A stretch of DNA of 64,000 nucleotides from Phycisphaerae bacterium (GCA_029260215.1 JAJDDQ010000058.1:42338-106337), one strand, 5' to 3'; positions 1 through 9,251 are shown, counted from the stretch's first letter. Program-made: numbers and translations. Notes: a model not told the origin generated them from the sequence alone.

Positions 1-305
1 GTGAGTTGGGGCACTACTTCCGTAAGGGCTGCGAGTGCGAAGTGTCCGGCGTTGGGGTGAATTCCCCTTAATAGTTCGCGTCGCCAGGAATAAAACTGCC
101 AAACCTCCTGCGGGTTGCGTAGGAATGCTTCGGGCGTGGCGAGGTCTTCCGGCCTGCGACCCGCCCAGAATCCGCCGGGGCTTCGGAATGTGGGAACGCC
201 GCTTTCAGCGCTGATACCCGCGCCGGTGAGACAGCAGACCGCGCGTGCAGCCGCGAGTTGGTCGGTCGCGATGTTCACTGCGGTTTCGGGTTTGGAGGCG
301 GTCAT
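1..305 (-). CDS. Sirtuin NAD-dependent deacetylase, N-terminal part
   Basis: Partial gene leaving the left edge; about 101 residues are visible from the ATG at 305. The reading shows GAGISAESGVPTFR at residues 28-41, followed by PGGFW and, further on, HPNAGHFALAALTE. These are hallmarks of Sir2/CobB proteins: the first is the NAD-binding GAGxSxxSGIPxFR motif, and the His/Asn segment is the conserved region before the Rossmann core. The family removes acyl groups from protein lysines, consuming NAD, in the cytoplasm. The catalytic His and the zinc cysteines lie beyond the window. The gene is divergent from the efflux operon at 365, with only 59 bases between the starts. No good Shine-Dalgarno was seen. 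The family assignment is secure; substrates are unknown. Confidence 0.88.
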   Translation of the reverse strand, partial: MTASKPETAVNIATDQLAAARAVCCLTGAGISAESGVPTFRSPGGFWAGRRPEDLATPEAFLRNPQEVWQFYSWRRELLRGIHPNAGHFALAALTEVVPQL

Positions 306-364
306 GACAACATTGTACGGGCGAACGCTTGACAACGGCAGGGCGGTTCGGTGACGTGAGGATT

Positions 365-2152
365 ATGAAAAGTAAGAAAATTGTCAGCCTGGCGATTGCG
401 GCATCGCCGTTGCTGCTTGGCGGTTGTGCGCAATGGTTTATCGATGAGGCTGATCGTGAGGTGGCGACGCTGATCGAGCAGCGGCAACGGGAGTCCCTGG
501 GATTCACGACGAACTCGAATATCGGACGTGAAAGGGGGATGGTGACCCGTGGGGGTGATCGCTACAGTTTCTCCCCGTCGCCGGTGGCTCCGGACGTTCC
601 GGACGAGTTTCGTCGTGCTACGTTCGGTTCGGAGGATGAGGCAGCGGCTGAGGATGGAGTGTCAGCCGGTACGGAGGACCAGGGTGAAGCACCGATCGTT
701 ACGATGGACCGGCGGCAGGGCGGTGCGACGAAGTTCGTGTTGTCGGATGTGCTGGCTTACGCTCAACGTCACTCACGTCGCTACCAGACTGAAAAGGAGC
801 TTCTGTATCTTTCGGGTCTCGATCTGACTTTGGAGCGATTCCTCTGGACCCCGCGATTTGTCGAGGATGTGTTGAGGCTTGATTATCAGAACGCGGGCCA
901 GTCGGGGAATTTCGATCAATCGCTTTCGGCGATCGCGTCCTTCGCGGTCGAGCAGCGTCTTCCGTACGGCGGCGAGATTACGGCTCGCGTTGTGGACTCG
1001 TTCATGCGGGACATCACGCGCAGTGTCACGACGGGCGAGTCGGGGGATGTGACGCTGGATGCGCGCATACCGCTGTTGCGCGGTGCGGGGCCTCCGGCGT
1101 ATGAGCCGCGCTATCAGGCGGAGCGCGATTTGGTCTATGCGATTCGCAATTTCGAGCGGTTTCGACGTTCGTTTCTTGTTGACATATCGAGCGATTTTTT
1201 CGACCTGCTTTCGCAGCAGGCACAGATCAAGAGCGCCGATGCGCAGGCTGAGAGTTTGAAGCACGTCTATATACGCGAGCAGGCGTTGGCGGACGCGGGC
1301 CGGCGGTTGCAACTGGACGCCGATCGCGCGCAGGTCAGTGTGCTTACAGCGCAGGACACCGCCCAGCGGACCCGGGCGCGTTATCGCACATCGCTGGACG
1401 GGTTCAAGATCAGGCTGGGCATGCCGACGGTGGAGGAGATCGAACTGGTTGCGGATGACGCCGTGGAGCTGACGGATCCGAGGGTGGAGCCTGGGGATGC
1501 TCTTGAGACGGCGTTGCGTTATCGACTCGACCTGGTGAGCGCGCGCGACCGTGTGGACGATGCCCGGCGTGCGGTAACGGTGGCCAAAAACAATCTGCTT
1601 CCGCAATTGGATATTCGGGGCGGTGTGGCGATGGATACCGACCCCACGGGGCGGAACAGGCGATCGTACAATTCTGAGCGGGCACGCTGGAGCGCGGGCG
1701 TTGATCTTGAGATTCCCTTGAACCGGAAGCGGGAGCGTAATGATTACCGTAGCGCTTTGATTTCCCTTCGCCGTGCCCAGCGTGACTTCGATCAGGCGTC
1801 TGACAACGTCCGTCTGGACGTGCGGCGTGCGATGCGCGGCATAGCGTCGGCGTTTTCTTCGATGGAAATTCAGCGTGAACAGATAAGAATCAACGAATTC
1901 CGCGCCGAGATGGCCGATGCACAGTTAAAGGCTGGGCAATTGGCATCCACGCTGAATGTCGTGGACGCCCAGGAGGATCTCAGCCGTGCGCGGAACGGTT
2001 TTGCTGAGGCTGAGTCTGTTTTTCGTAGGGCTATTTTGGAGTTCCTGCGTGATACGGGCACGTTGCGGGTGAGCGATGCTGGCAGATGGGTCACGTTTGA
2101 CCGGGAAACGGGTGAGCCGATCGTCTCAAACACGGACGCGACCGGTTCCTGA
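365..2152 (+). CDS. TolC-family outer-membrane efflux lipoprotein
   Basis: 595 residues. The start at 365 is chosen because GTGAGGATT lies just before it and the protein then opens with a lipoprotein signal peptide, lipobox LLLGGC with the lipidated Cys at 21. An upstream TTG at 329 would add 12 unlikely residues. The body has two helical repeats rich in Ala/Gln/Arg/Glu, including long coiled-coil stretches (about residues 270-370 and 470-560) and the pattern of the outer membrane efflux protein family (OEP, two tandem domains). Such proteins form the trimeric outer-membrane and periplasmic tunnel of tripartite exporters. It is followed by an HlyD-type adaptor and an ABC ATPase on the same strand, so it is most likely the exit duct of that system. 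Confidence 0.85.
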   Translation: MKSKKIVSLAIAASPLLLGGCAQWFIDEADREVATLIEQRQRESLGFTTNSNIGRERGMVTRGGDRYSFSPSPVAPDVPDEFRRATFGSEDEAAAEDGVSAGTEDQGEAPIVTMDRRQGGATKFVLSDVLAYAQRHSRRYQTEKELLYLSGLDLTLERFLWTPRFVEDVLRLDYQNAGQSGNFDQSLSAIASFAVEQRLPYGGEITARVVDSFMRDITRSVTTGESGDVTLDARIPLLRGAGPPAYEPRYQAERDLVYAIRNFERFRRSFLVDISSDFFDLLSQQAQIKSADAQAESLKHVYIREQALADAGRRLQLDADRAQVSVLTAQDTAQRTRARYRTSLDGFKIRLGMPTVEEIELVADDAVELTDPRVEPGDALETALRYRLDLVSARDRVDDARRAVTVAKNNLLPQLDIRGGVAMDTDPTGRNRRSYNSERARWSAGVDLEIPLNRKRERNDYRSALISLRRAQRDFDQASDNVRLDVRRAMRGIASAFSSMEIQREQIRINEFRAEMADAQLKAGQLASTLNVVDAQEDLSRARNGFAEAESVFRRAILEFLRDTGTLRVSDAGRWVTFDRETGEPIVSNTDATGS

Positions 2153-2294
2153 CAACATTACACGCATGAAACACTTATAATCTTTGTCGTGCGGGGCTGG
2201 GCAACTAGAATGATGGGCATCGGCCCGTCGTATGGCCCCTCTTGATCGCGCGTTGCTGCGCCAAACGAAATGTACCGCCGGAGATAACCGACTG

Positions 2295-3956
2295 ATGTCT
2301 ACCACCACGACAGCCGTTCTCGATTCCGCGCCGGCAGCGCGCCCGCCGGTTGCGAAGAAACGAAACGGTGGCGGCGCGCGCCTTTTCTGGATCGCCGGCG
2401 GGGTGATTGTAGCTGTCGGCGTTGTTATGGTGCCGGGCCGAAATCTTCTGATGCCGGCGATCAGCGATACGCGTCCCGATATCTACGCCGTCACGCGTCG
2501 TTCGTTCCCGATTATCGAACAGGCCAAGGGCGAACTTGAAGCGAAGAAAACGACGGATATCAAGAGCAAGGTCGAGGGTCGATCCACGATAATCTGGCTC
2601 ATCGACGAAGGCACGAACGTCGAGGAAGGCGATCTGCTGGTCAGGTTGGCCAGCGACAAGATCAAGGAGCGAATCGTTCAGCAGGAAGCTCAGGAGGCTA
2701 GCGCTATCGCCACGAAAACGGCGGCGGAGAAAGACCTGGAAATTCTTTTTGACGAAAACAAGAGCAACATTCGCAAGGCTGTGCTGAAGCTGGAATTGGC
2801 TGAGATCGACCGCGACAAGTACATCAACGGTGATGCGGAGGTTCGTCGGCAGGAGTTGAATCTCGAGTTGGCGCGTGCGGGGCAGTCGTTGGTGCAGGCC
2901 ATAGACAATTACGAGATAACGCAGCGTCTGTTCGAGCAGGAGTTCGAATCGGAGCAGAAGCTGAAGGAAGATCGATTTAAGAAGGATGAGGCGGAGCGGT
3001 CGAAGAAAAAGGCCAAGTTGAAACAGACGACGTTCGAGACCTACGAGTACCCGAAGGAAATCAAGAAGCTCGAGTCGGATGTGGCTGAGGCGGAGCAGGA
3101 GTTGGAGCGTGTTCGGAAGTCCTCGTCTGCGAAAGAGGACCAGAAAAAAGCCGAAGTCGAGTCCAAGCGGGCGCAGCTTCTCAACACGCAGAATCAGTTG
3201 AAGAAGCTGCGTGAGCAGTTGGGCTACTGTGAGATGAAAGCTCCGGGGCCTGGGATTGTTGTGTATGAGACCGGCAGCCGGTGGAATCCGCAGAGAATCG
3301 CAGAGGGGGCGGAAGTCTACGAACGACAGACGCTGGTGAGTTTGCCGGATCCGGCGGCGATGCTGGTCAAGGTGCGTATTCACGAAGCCAAGATGCATCG
3401 CATCGAGATCGGGCAGAAAGTCGAACTCGAAATCGACGCCGTGCCGGAAAAGGTTTTTACGGGCGAGGTGACGCGGATTGCTCCGTTGGCGGATTCGCGT
3501 AATAGTTGGCTTAACCCGGATCTGAAAGAATACGAAACTGAGATTGCACTGAACGAATCGGGGCCTGCGCTGAAGCCGGGTATTACCGCTCGGGCCAGTA
3601 TTCGTATTTCGTTTCTGGAGAATGAACTTTGCGTGCCGTCGCAGGCAATCTACACGAAGGGCGGCAAACACTACGTCTTCGTCGACGATGGAAGCGAAGG
3701 TAAGGTGCGTGAAGTCACTCTGTCCGAAGCGAGTTCCGAATATGTCGGGATCGAATCCGGCTTGTCGGAGGGCGAGGGCGTGCTGCTGAGTGTTTCCGAT
3801 ATCGTGCGCTCCACGATCCCCGAAGCGAAAGTGGATGAACGCGGTAAGCGTCCGGAAGCGTTGGCGGGTACGACTGTGGCTGAGCAGAAAGTGTCGAAGC
3901 CGAAACGCGGCAGTCACGGGAAACGCGGCGGGTCGCGTCGCGGCGGGCCTTCTTAA
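2295..3956 (+). CDS. HlyD/MacA-family periplasmic adaptor of an efflux system
   Basis: 553 residues. The ATG at 2295 is used; GGAGAT sits 10-15 bases upstream, and the protein then has a basic N-terminus followed by one membrane helix (about residues 29-47). After it come a split lipoyl half-motif region, a very long Lys/Glu/Gln/Leu-rich coiled-coil hairpin (about 110-310), the second lipoyl half with GYCEMKAPGPGIV, a beta-barrel region and a membrane-proximal domain. The C-terminus is an unusual Arg/Gly/Lys-rich tail ending KRGGSRRGGPS. Adaptors of this class bridge an inner-membrane transporter to a TolC tunnel. The gene lies 142 bases after the TolC gene and 9 bases before the ATPase, so one operon is likely. 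The long hairpin resembles MacA/HlyD adaptors more than RND ones. Confidence 0.85.
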   Translation: MSTTTTAVLDSAPAARPPVAKKRNGGGARLFWIAGGVIVAVGVVMVPGRNLLMPAISDTRPDIYAVTRRSFPIIEQAKGELEAKKTTDIKSKVEGRSTIIWLIDEGTNVEEGDLLVRLASDKIKERIVQQEAQEASAIATKTAAEKDLEILFDENKSNIRKAVLKLELAEIDRDKYINGDAEVRRQELNLELARAGQSLVQAIDNYEITQRLFEQEFESEQKLKEDRFKKDEAERSKKKAKLKQTTFETYEYPKEIKKLESDVAEAEQELERVRKSSSAKEDQKKAEVESKRAQLLNTQNQLKKLREQLGYCEMKAPGPGIVVYETGSRWNPQRIAEGAEVYERQTLVSLPDPAAMLVKVRIHEAKMHRIEIGQKVELEIDAVPEKVFTGEVTRIAPLADSRNSWLNPDLKEYETEIALNESGPALKPGITARASIRISFLENELCVPSQAIYTKGGKHYVFVDDGSEGKVREVTLSEASSEYVGIESGLSEGEGVLLSVSDIVRSTIPEAKVDERGKRPEALAGTTVAEQKVSKPKRGSHGKRGGSRRGGPS

Positions 3957-3965
3957 CCTGTCGTT

Positions 3966-4679
3966 ATGGGCAATTCCATCGCATCGGTCGTCAACCTGAC
4001 CAAGATATACGGCACGCCCGGCACGAGCGTTGAAGTATGCGCTTTGCGCGATATCTCCATCGAATTTGAGACCGGCCACATGATCGCGATTTGCGGTCAG
4101 AGTGGTTCGGGCAAGAGCACGCTGATGAACATTCTCGGCTGCCTCGATCGGCCGACGGGGGGGATGTATTGGCTTGGCGATCTCGATGTGGCCCAACTGG
4201 ACGACGACGAGCTATCAAGTCTGCGCGGTCAGCGTCTGGGGTTTGTGTTTCAGAATTTCAACCTGATCCCGCAACTTACGGTGCAGGAAAACGTCGAGGT
4301 GCCGCTGTTTTACCAGCACGTGCCCGCAGCCGAGCGTCGTGAGCGTGCGACGCGCATGATCGAGATGGTCGATCTGGGGCCGCGCGGTCACCATCGCCCG
4401 ATGGAACTGTCCGGCGGCCAGCAGCAGCGCGTTGCGATCGCCCGCGCGCTGGTGAACGATCCGCTGGTCATCCTGGCTGACGAGCCTACGGGAAATCTGG
4501 ACAGCAAGACGGGCGACGTGATCCTGCGTATGTTCGACGGTTTGCGCTCCAAAGGGAAAACGATCATACTCGTCACGCATGAAGATGAGGTGGCAGCCTG
4601 GTGCGATCGCGTGATTACGCTGCGCGACGGGGAAATCGTCTCCGACGAATCGAACAGCCAGCCCATCGGAGCGGGGTAG
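3966..4679 (+). CDS. ABC transporter ATPase, MacB/LolD type
   Basis: 237 residues. Walker A GQSGSGKST (about 44-52), Q-loop VFQNFNLIPQLT, signature LSGGQQQR, Walker B VILADEPTGNLD and the switch His in VTHE are all intact, so it should hydrolyse ATP. The sequence is close to the MacB/LolD/FtsE group, which power FtsX-like permeases that push substrates into the periplasm rather than transport them through the membrane. It begins 9 bases after the HlyD-like gene. The expected FtsX/MacB permease does not follow: the next gene, 5 bases on, runs the other way. The permease must be elsewhere, or this ATPase serves another partner. Confidence 0.9.
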   Translation: MGNSIASVVNLTKIYGTPGTSVEVCALRDISIEFETGHMIAICGQSGSGKSTLMNILGCLDRPTGGMYWLGDLDVAQLDDDELSSLRGQRLGFVFQNFNLIPQLTVQENVEVPLFYQHVPAAERRERATRMIEMVDLGPRGHHRPMELSGGQQQRVAIARALVNDPLVILADEPTGNLDSKTGDVILRMFDGLRSKGKTIILVTHEDEVAAWCDRVITLRDGEIVSDESNSQPIGAG

Positions 4680-4684
4680 CGCGC

Positions 4685-5731
4685 CTACGGATTGGCTGCG
4701 CACCATGCGACCTGCGCGGAATCATTCGCGACCAACCACTGCACTTTGCGTTCGATCATGCGCAGGAACTTGAATCCGGTCCAATGGCCGAAGGAGCCGG
4801 TCTGCGCGATGGGCATGGCGGTCTCGCCGATGATGGCTTCGATCATCAGGTTGGACAGGCAGTTTCTTTCGTTTTCGCTTAGCGGTGACAGGCTTGAGTA
4901 TCCGTTGATGAACGCGGCGAGACGATTTGCGTCGGGCTGATCGGGCCAAGTGTCAGGGTCGCCGCCGGTGATGAGGGAGAATTGCAATGCGCCGTTTGCG
5001 ATGTCGATGGCTCTGCGGGCGGCGCGGCAGGAGTCATAGTCAATGACGCCCAGGACGCTTTCGCGCTTGAACAGCATATTGCCGGGGTGCCAGTCGCCGT
5101 GGATGATCTGCATGGGCAGGTCCAGAAAACCACGATCGTTGCATGCGTCGGCGGCCCGATCGTATTCGTCGAACAGGCGATCGGTCAGTTTGACCAGATC
5201 GGTTTCAAAGCCGACAACACTGTCGTGGCTGGAGATGGTTCTTGGGATCGATTGCAAGGCGGTCCGCACATTGTTGACGTCGTGGAAGCTTCCCGCCGGC
5301 GTGTGTTCGTCCAGCGGGACAGCCGATGTTATTTCGTGAAAGCGTGCCAAGGTTCGCCCCGCGTCGTACGTCTGTTCGATTGTGCCCGAGTAATCGTGCC
5401 CGGATACGAACATGAACAGTTCGTACAGTTGGTCCTCGCGTCGCAGGCAGGTGTCGCCTTCGCGTGTGGGGATGAGCTGGGCGAGTGGGAAACCAGCGGC
5501 TGCGAGTTGTTCCTGCGCGGCGTGGGCGAGGTTGACGCGCCGTTCACTGCTCCGTCGGGTGGCGCGTCGTTTCAGCAGGTACTTGCCGTCCTTGGCGACG
5601 ATGCCGACTTTCGGACTTCGCCGCGAACCGCGCTTGAACGGCGTGATGGATTCGATCACGCCGAGGTCGTAATGACTGAGCACGACCGCGAGTTCGTCGG
5701 CGTCAAATCGTTGTCTGCCTCGATCTTTCAC
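4685..5731 (-). CDS. Phosphotransferase of the aminoglycoside kinase-like fold
   Basis: 348 residues. The catalytic loop HGDWHPGNML (211-220) and the metal-binding DYD (231-233) identify the APH/homoserine-kinase-II/CotS phosphotransferase superfamily (protein-kinase-like fold). An N-terminal Gly/Lys region (FKRGSRRSPKVGIV, then KYLLKRR) is the nucleotide-binding lobe. Such enzymes phosphorylate hydroxyls of small molecules such as homoserine, choline, sugars or aminoglycosides. Nothing in the neighbourhood fixes the substrate, and antibiotic resistance should not be assumed. The gene converges with the ABC ATPase with only 5 bases between stops, and is divergent from the HD protein at 5828. 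Confidence 0.82.
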   Translation of the reverse strand: MKDRGRQRFDADELAVVLSHYDLGVIESITPFKRGSRRSPKVGIVAKDGKYLLKRRATRRSSERRVNLAHAAQEQLAAAGFPLAQLIPTREGDTCLRREDQLYELFMFVSGHDYSGTIEQTYDAGRTLARFHEITSAVPLDEHTPAGSFHDVNNVRTALQSIPRTISSHDSVVGFETDLVKLTDRLFDEYDRAADACNDRGFLDLPMQIIHGDWHPGNMLFKRESVLGVIDYDSCRAARRAIDIANGALQFSLITGGDPDTWPDQPDANRLAAFINGYSSLSPLSENERNCLSNLMIEAIIGETAMPIAQTGSFGHWTGFKFLRMIERKVQWLVANDSAQVAWCAANP

Positions 5732-5827
5732 CGGGCTTCCTTATAATGTCGGGTCGCCGTCACGGGATCGATCCTAGTGGAACGGCCTGTCCCATGAAAG
5801 CAGTTTTTCGGTCAGCGGAGATTGTTC

Positions 5828-6400
5828 GTGAATCGAAATGAAGCCCTCGCGTTGCTTGGCGAGTATGTGAAGAATGAAGCCCTTGTCCGTCATATGCTGG
5901 CCGTCGAGGCTGCGATGGCTCGCTATGCGAGACGTTTCGGCGAGAACGAATACCAATGGCGGCTGGTGGGTCTGCTTCATGATTTCGACTACGAACGGTT
6001 TCCCGAACCACCAGACCATACGCAAAAAGGGGCGGAGATCCTCCGCGAACTTGGCGTTGACGAGGATATTATCGGGGCTGTCCTTTCTCATGCGGATTGG
6101 AATCTCGACACGTACCCGCGTGATTCGCTGCTGCGCAAGACGCTTTTCGCGGTCGACGAGCTTTGTGGTTTTGTTTATGCGGTGGCGCTGATGCGTCCGA
6201 ACCGGCTCGATGGGCTTTCCGCTCGGAGCGTGAAGAAGAAGCTCAAGCAGAAATCGTTCGCGGCGGCGGTGTCGCGCGATGACATTCACAATGGTGCGGA
6301 AGCGCTGGGGATTCCGCTTGACGAACACATCGAAGAATGTGTGGCTGCTCTGGCTGACATCAAGGACGCGCTGGGATTGCAAGCCGACGAGGCGACGTGA
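5828..6400 (+). CDS. HD-superfamily predicted hydrolase
   Basis: 190 residues from a GTG at 5828, preferred because GGAG lies 8 bases upstream; a TTG at 5822 is possible. Metal-binding HD-fold residues are visible: His22, the His51-Asp52 pair in GLLHDFDYERFP, His64 and His88 (LSHADWN). The arrangement and the LLHDFDYE motif match a compact group of predicted HD hydrolases (COG2316 type). HD enzymes hydrolyse phosphate esters of nucleotides or second messengers, but this subgroup has no assigned substrate. It is a stand-alone gene, ending before a hairpin at 6445-6463 shared with the convergent protease gene. Confidence 0.75.
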   Translation: MNRNEALALLGEYVKNEALVRHMLAVEAAMARYARRFGENEYQWRLVGLLHDFDYERFPEPPDHTQKGAEILRELGVDEDIIGAVLSHADWNLDTYPRDSLLRKTLFAVDELCGFVYAVALMRPNRLDGLSARSVKKKLKQKSFAAAVSRDDIHNGAEALGIPLDEHIEECVAALADIKDALGLQADEAT

Positions 6401-6444
6401 TCGGCGCGTTTTGAATCACGATTTTCCACAGTTATAAGAAAAGC

Positions 6445-6463
6445 CCGGCCGACAGGCGACCGG
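6445..6463. terminator. Hairpin between convergent genes
   Basis: CCGGCCG and CGACCGG form a 7-bp stem with one mismatch around a 5-base loop, midway between the HD gene stop (6400) and the protease stop (6499). Its position suggests a bidirectional transcription terminator. There is an A-rich run on the left side only. Confidence 0.45.
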
Positions 6464-6498
6464 ACTGATGTTGTAATTATGGTTGGACGGGCGGCTCG

Positions 6499-8793
6499 CT
6501 AACGATTGCGCACTTTCGGAGCGTTCTCGCTATCGCGATTCTGCTCGGCGGCAGCGACCACCAGATCACGCTCACCGATGAGATGCAGCCGAAGCAGCAG
6601 CAGAGCGGTGTCAAGCTGTAGATCGATCTCGGGGAATTCGTTGGGGTCTTCCGCGAGATTCAACTTGTCCTCTTCTTCTTCGTCATCCTCCTCGTCGTCG
6701 CTGTCATCGTCTTTGGACTCGGAGTTTGCGTCGTCGGCCTTTGCGTCTTTGCCGTCGGTTGAGGTCAAGTTTTCATCGTCGAGTTTGTCCCCGTCGGCGT
6801 CCTCGTCCGCATCGTCGTCGGATTCTGCGGACTTGCCGAGCAACTCACGCGCTCGCCACATCTCGCGTATGCGGTAAATCTCCTTGGGTACGACGCGGTG
6901 CTCGACGTTCGGCATAACGCCCCATTCGGTGCGTCCTTCGTCGTGGTGCATCTCCCGCCCGCTGGGGAGGTAGTAGCGGGCCGTCGTCAGCTTCAGGTGG
7001 GCGATGCCGCCGCCGAGTTGCATGAGCTTCTGCACGCTGAACTTGCCGAACGTTCGCTCGCCGACGATCAAGGCTCGCTTGTGATCCTGCAACGCGCCAG
7101 AGACGATTTCGGATGCGCTGGCGCTGTAGTCATTGACCAGCACGATCAGCGGCAGATCGCGGAAAGGCCCGTCGGTCGCAGCGTCAGGGTTACGCCACTG
7201 TGGGTCGTGCATGCCGCGCGTGCTTACCACGATTTCGTCCCGGCTGAGGAACAGTTGGGCCATGTCGATGGCGGCCTTCATCAGTCCGCCGGGGTTGAAC
7301 CGCAGATCGAGAATCAGGCCTTTCGCGTTTTGATCGAGCATGTCTTCGATGGCAGACCGGAGTTGATCGACGGTGTTTTCCTGGAAGGAGTTGACACGGG
7401 CATAGCCGATGCCGATCTCCGTGTCGATCATGAAATTCCACTCTTCCGCACTGTCGCGGTCGAATCCCTTGACCGAGAAAATCTGAACGCGAGCGCGTTT
7501 GAGTGTCACATCGAAAGGGTCCGATCCGTGCCGGTCGATGGTCAGCGTGACGTCCGTGTTGATCGGGCCTGTAATCGTCCGCACGACTTTGTTGAGCGAA
7601 AGGCCTTCGATCGTTTTTCCGTTTACATGTGTGATGACGTCGTCGGGGAGAATTCCGGCGCGGTAGGCGGGCGTGTCTTCGAGCGGTGTCACGACGGTCA
7701 CGGGGAACTTGTCGCCGCCGGAAATACTGATGCCCACGCCGACGAAATCGCCGCGCGTGTGCTTGTCGAACTCGCGAAATTCGATGGGCCAAATGACCGA
7801 CGTGAAATCGTCGAGCGGATCGAGCGCTCCGAGCATGTATTCGTAGACCATCAACTCTTCGGGGAGCTGCACGGTTTCCTCATTGATCTCCATCGCGCGA
7901 CGGAAGAACTCGTTGGCTTTCCGCGAGCGAAATCCAGCCGTCCCAGAACGCTTCACCCTGCCCAATAGAGCCGTGAGGCGATCGTTAAAGTGGCCTCGGA
8001 GTTCGACATCTCCAAGCCCGTCGAAGACCTCGCGCATTTTTTCCGATTCGCCCAGCAACAGCAAATGTTCGAATCCGGATTGGGTGATCCCGCGGAAGTC
8101 CGCCTGCTCGACGTAAAATCGTTCGATGCGAATCATCGCGTCCGTCGCATTGCGCGGGTCAATTCCTTCGAGCATCTCCGTCCAGCGCGATTCGTCCTCA
8201 TAGATCGCGTCGAGTCGGGCGATGTTCAAGCACTCGCCACGCCGCTTTTCGTATTCCTTGTTGTCCTCAAACAGGCCGGCCAGATCCGAATAGAAGGCGA
8301 AAGCTTTGTTCCAGTCCTTTTCCGCCTGCAACTCTTTCGCTTTGGCGGCGGCCAACCCTTCCAGCTCGCGTACCCAATCACTGTTGAGCAGAGCGTCCTT
8401 GTCCGAGGCGTAGAGCGTCGCCCGGGTCGTTTCGATGAGGGCTTCGCGAAGCTCTTTATCCTTGAGATGCCCCTTGGCCCGCTCGACGTAGCGCTCGTAT
8501 TCACGCTGCTTGGCCTCTTTTTGCTTGGCGTAGAGTTTGTGGTAGACGGACAGCCAATGATCGACGCGTTCAGCCGTTTTCGCGTCGGAGGCGAGGGGTG
8601 CGAGTTTTTGGGGTAGCGGTGCTGACTCCGCCTGTTCGATCAGTTGCTTGTTACGCTGCCAAAGCTCCCAACGATCGCTCCGGGTGAGCGACGCCATTTT
8701 TCCGTCGCCGGCAAACGTGGCGACGGTCTGGAAAGCCATCGCCAAAACCACGACGGGCGTCACACAGCGCAACAAACGGTTCGCGCGGGTCAT
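6499..8793 (-). CDS. S41-family carboxy-terminal processing protease with acidic tail
   Basis: 764 residues. The ATG at 8793 is chosen: AAGGAG precedes it, and it starts a Sec signal peptide ending near TFAGDG (about residue 30). Residues 35-340 are mostly charged helical repeats without a recognised domain. A PDZ domain follows (about 350-425), then the S41 peptidase core: DLRFNPGG (497-503), NDYSASASEI with the probable nucleophile Ser559, and ERTFGKF with the general base Lys584, a Ser-Lys dyad spaced 25 residues as in Tsp/CtpA. Roughly residues 665-725 are an extreme Asp/Glu-rich stretch, followed by about 40 residues. The protein should be periplasmic or exported. The long N-terminal region and acidic tail are not typical of the family. 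Confidence 0.9.
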   Translation of the reverse strand: MTRANRLLRCVTPVVVLAMAFQTVATFAGDGKMASLTRSDRWELWQRNKQLIEQAESAPLPQKLAPLASDAKTAERVDHWLSVYHKLYAKQKEAKQREYERYVERAKGHLKDKELREALIETTRATLYASDKDALLNSDWVRELEGLAAAKAKELQAEKDWNKAFAFYSDLAGLFEDNKEYEKRRGECLNIARLDAIYEDESRWTEMLEGIDPRNATDAMIRIERFYVEQADFRGITQSGFEHLLLLGESEKMREVFDGLGDVELRGHFNDRLTALLGRVKRSGTAGFRSRKANEFFRRAMEINEETVQLPEELMVYEYMLGALDPLDDFTSVIWPIEFREFDKHTRGDFVGVGISISGGDKFPVTVVTPLEDTPAYRAGILPDDVITHVNGKTIEGLSLNKVVRTITGPINTDVTLTIDRHGSDPFDVTLKRARVQIFSVKGFDRDSAEEWNFMIDTEIGIGYARVNSFQENTVDQLRSAIEDMLDQNAKGLILDLRFNPGGLMKAAIDMAQLFLSRDEIVVSTRGMHDPQWRNPDAATDGPFRDLPLIVLVNDYSASASEIVSGALQDHKRALIVGERTFGKFSVQKLMQLGGGIAHLKLTTARYYLPSGREMHHDEGRTEWGVMPNVEHRVVPKEIYRIREMWRARELLGKSAESDDDADEDADGDKLDDENLTSTDGKDAKADDANSESKDDDSDDEEDDEEEEDKLNLAEDPNEFPEIDLQLDTALLLLRLHLIGERDLVVAAAEQNRDSENAPKVRNR

Positions 8794-9251
8794 AACCACT
8801 CCTTGTGCATAGGGATGCATCACGCGGGCCGCAACCACACTGGATGCGAAAATCGGACGCATCGATTGTCGGTCCGCTAAATGCGTATCGGCAACACCGG
8901 ATTATACGTTTCGCCCCCGCCGGGGTCCAACGTGTAACCACATAACACATGAATCGACAAAATCACCCCGCCAATCCTCCCAACGACGACTTCGGACGCT
9001 CCGCGTCGGGATCCTTCGCGTCGAGACCCTCCGCGTCAAGGCCCTTCGAATACGATCGCAGGTCCATAACACCTCCAGCGTGCCGACCGCGCCCGATCAG
9101 AACCGCGAGGCTGAATGCGACCACAGCGGGAGTCCGAGAAGGTCGGCTTCCCGCCGATTAAGTCCGCGTCCGCGACGGAAGCGGGCTGTCCAGCGTGGTC
9201 GGTGGTGTTTACAACGCTTTTGTTGCTCGCATTCGTGCCACAGCCAGCAAC
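8794..9251. other. 458-base gap with possible degraded gene start
   Basis: No convincing gene. On the plus strand, a frame opening with ATG at 8949 reads a Ser/Pro/Arg-rich segment. A different frame from 9115 contains a hydrophobic stretch SVVFTTLLLLAFVPQ followed by ATYGQA, which resembles a signal peptide and cleavage site, but it then runs into the antisense of the gene ending at 9252. The two frames are offset and stops separate them, so this may be the decayed 5' end of a secreted-protein gene. It could equally be chance. The 15-base repeat at 9000-9044 lies inside. Confidence 0.25.
9000..9044. repeat. Three 15-base tandem repeats
   Basis: Three imperfect copies of TYCGCGTCRRGAYCC run head to tail (9000-9014, 9015-9029, 9030-9044). 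The 15-base period keeps a reading frame, giving a repeated FASRP/SASRP pentapeptide in the frame that begins at 8949. Confidence 0.6.

Noticed and set aside
773..1606. 277-codon minus-strand frame
   Set aside because: Antisense of the TolC gene; no domain, strongly Arg-rich.
2205..4196. 663-codon open frame on the minus strand
   Set aside because: It is opposite the HlyD-like gene and ABC ATPase start, has no motif and is Arg/His-rich as shadow frames are. The plus-strand products have clear families.
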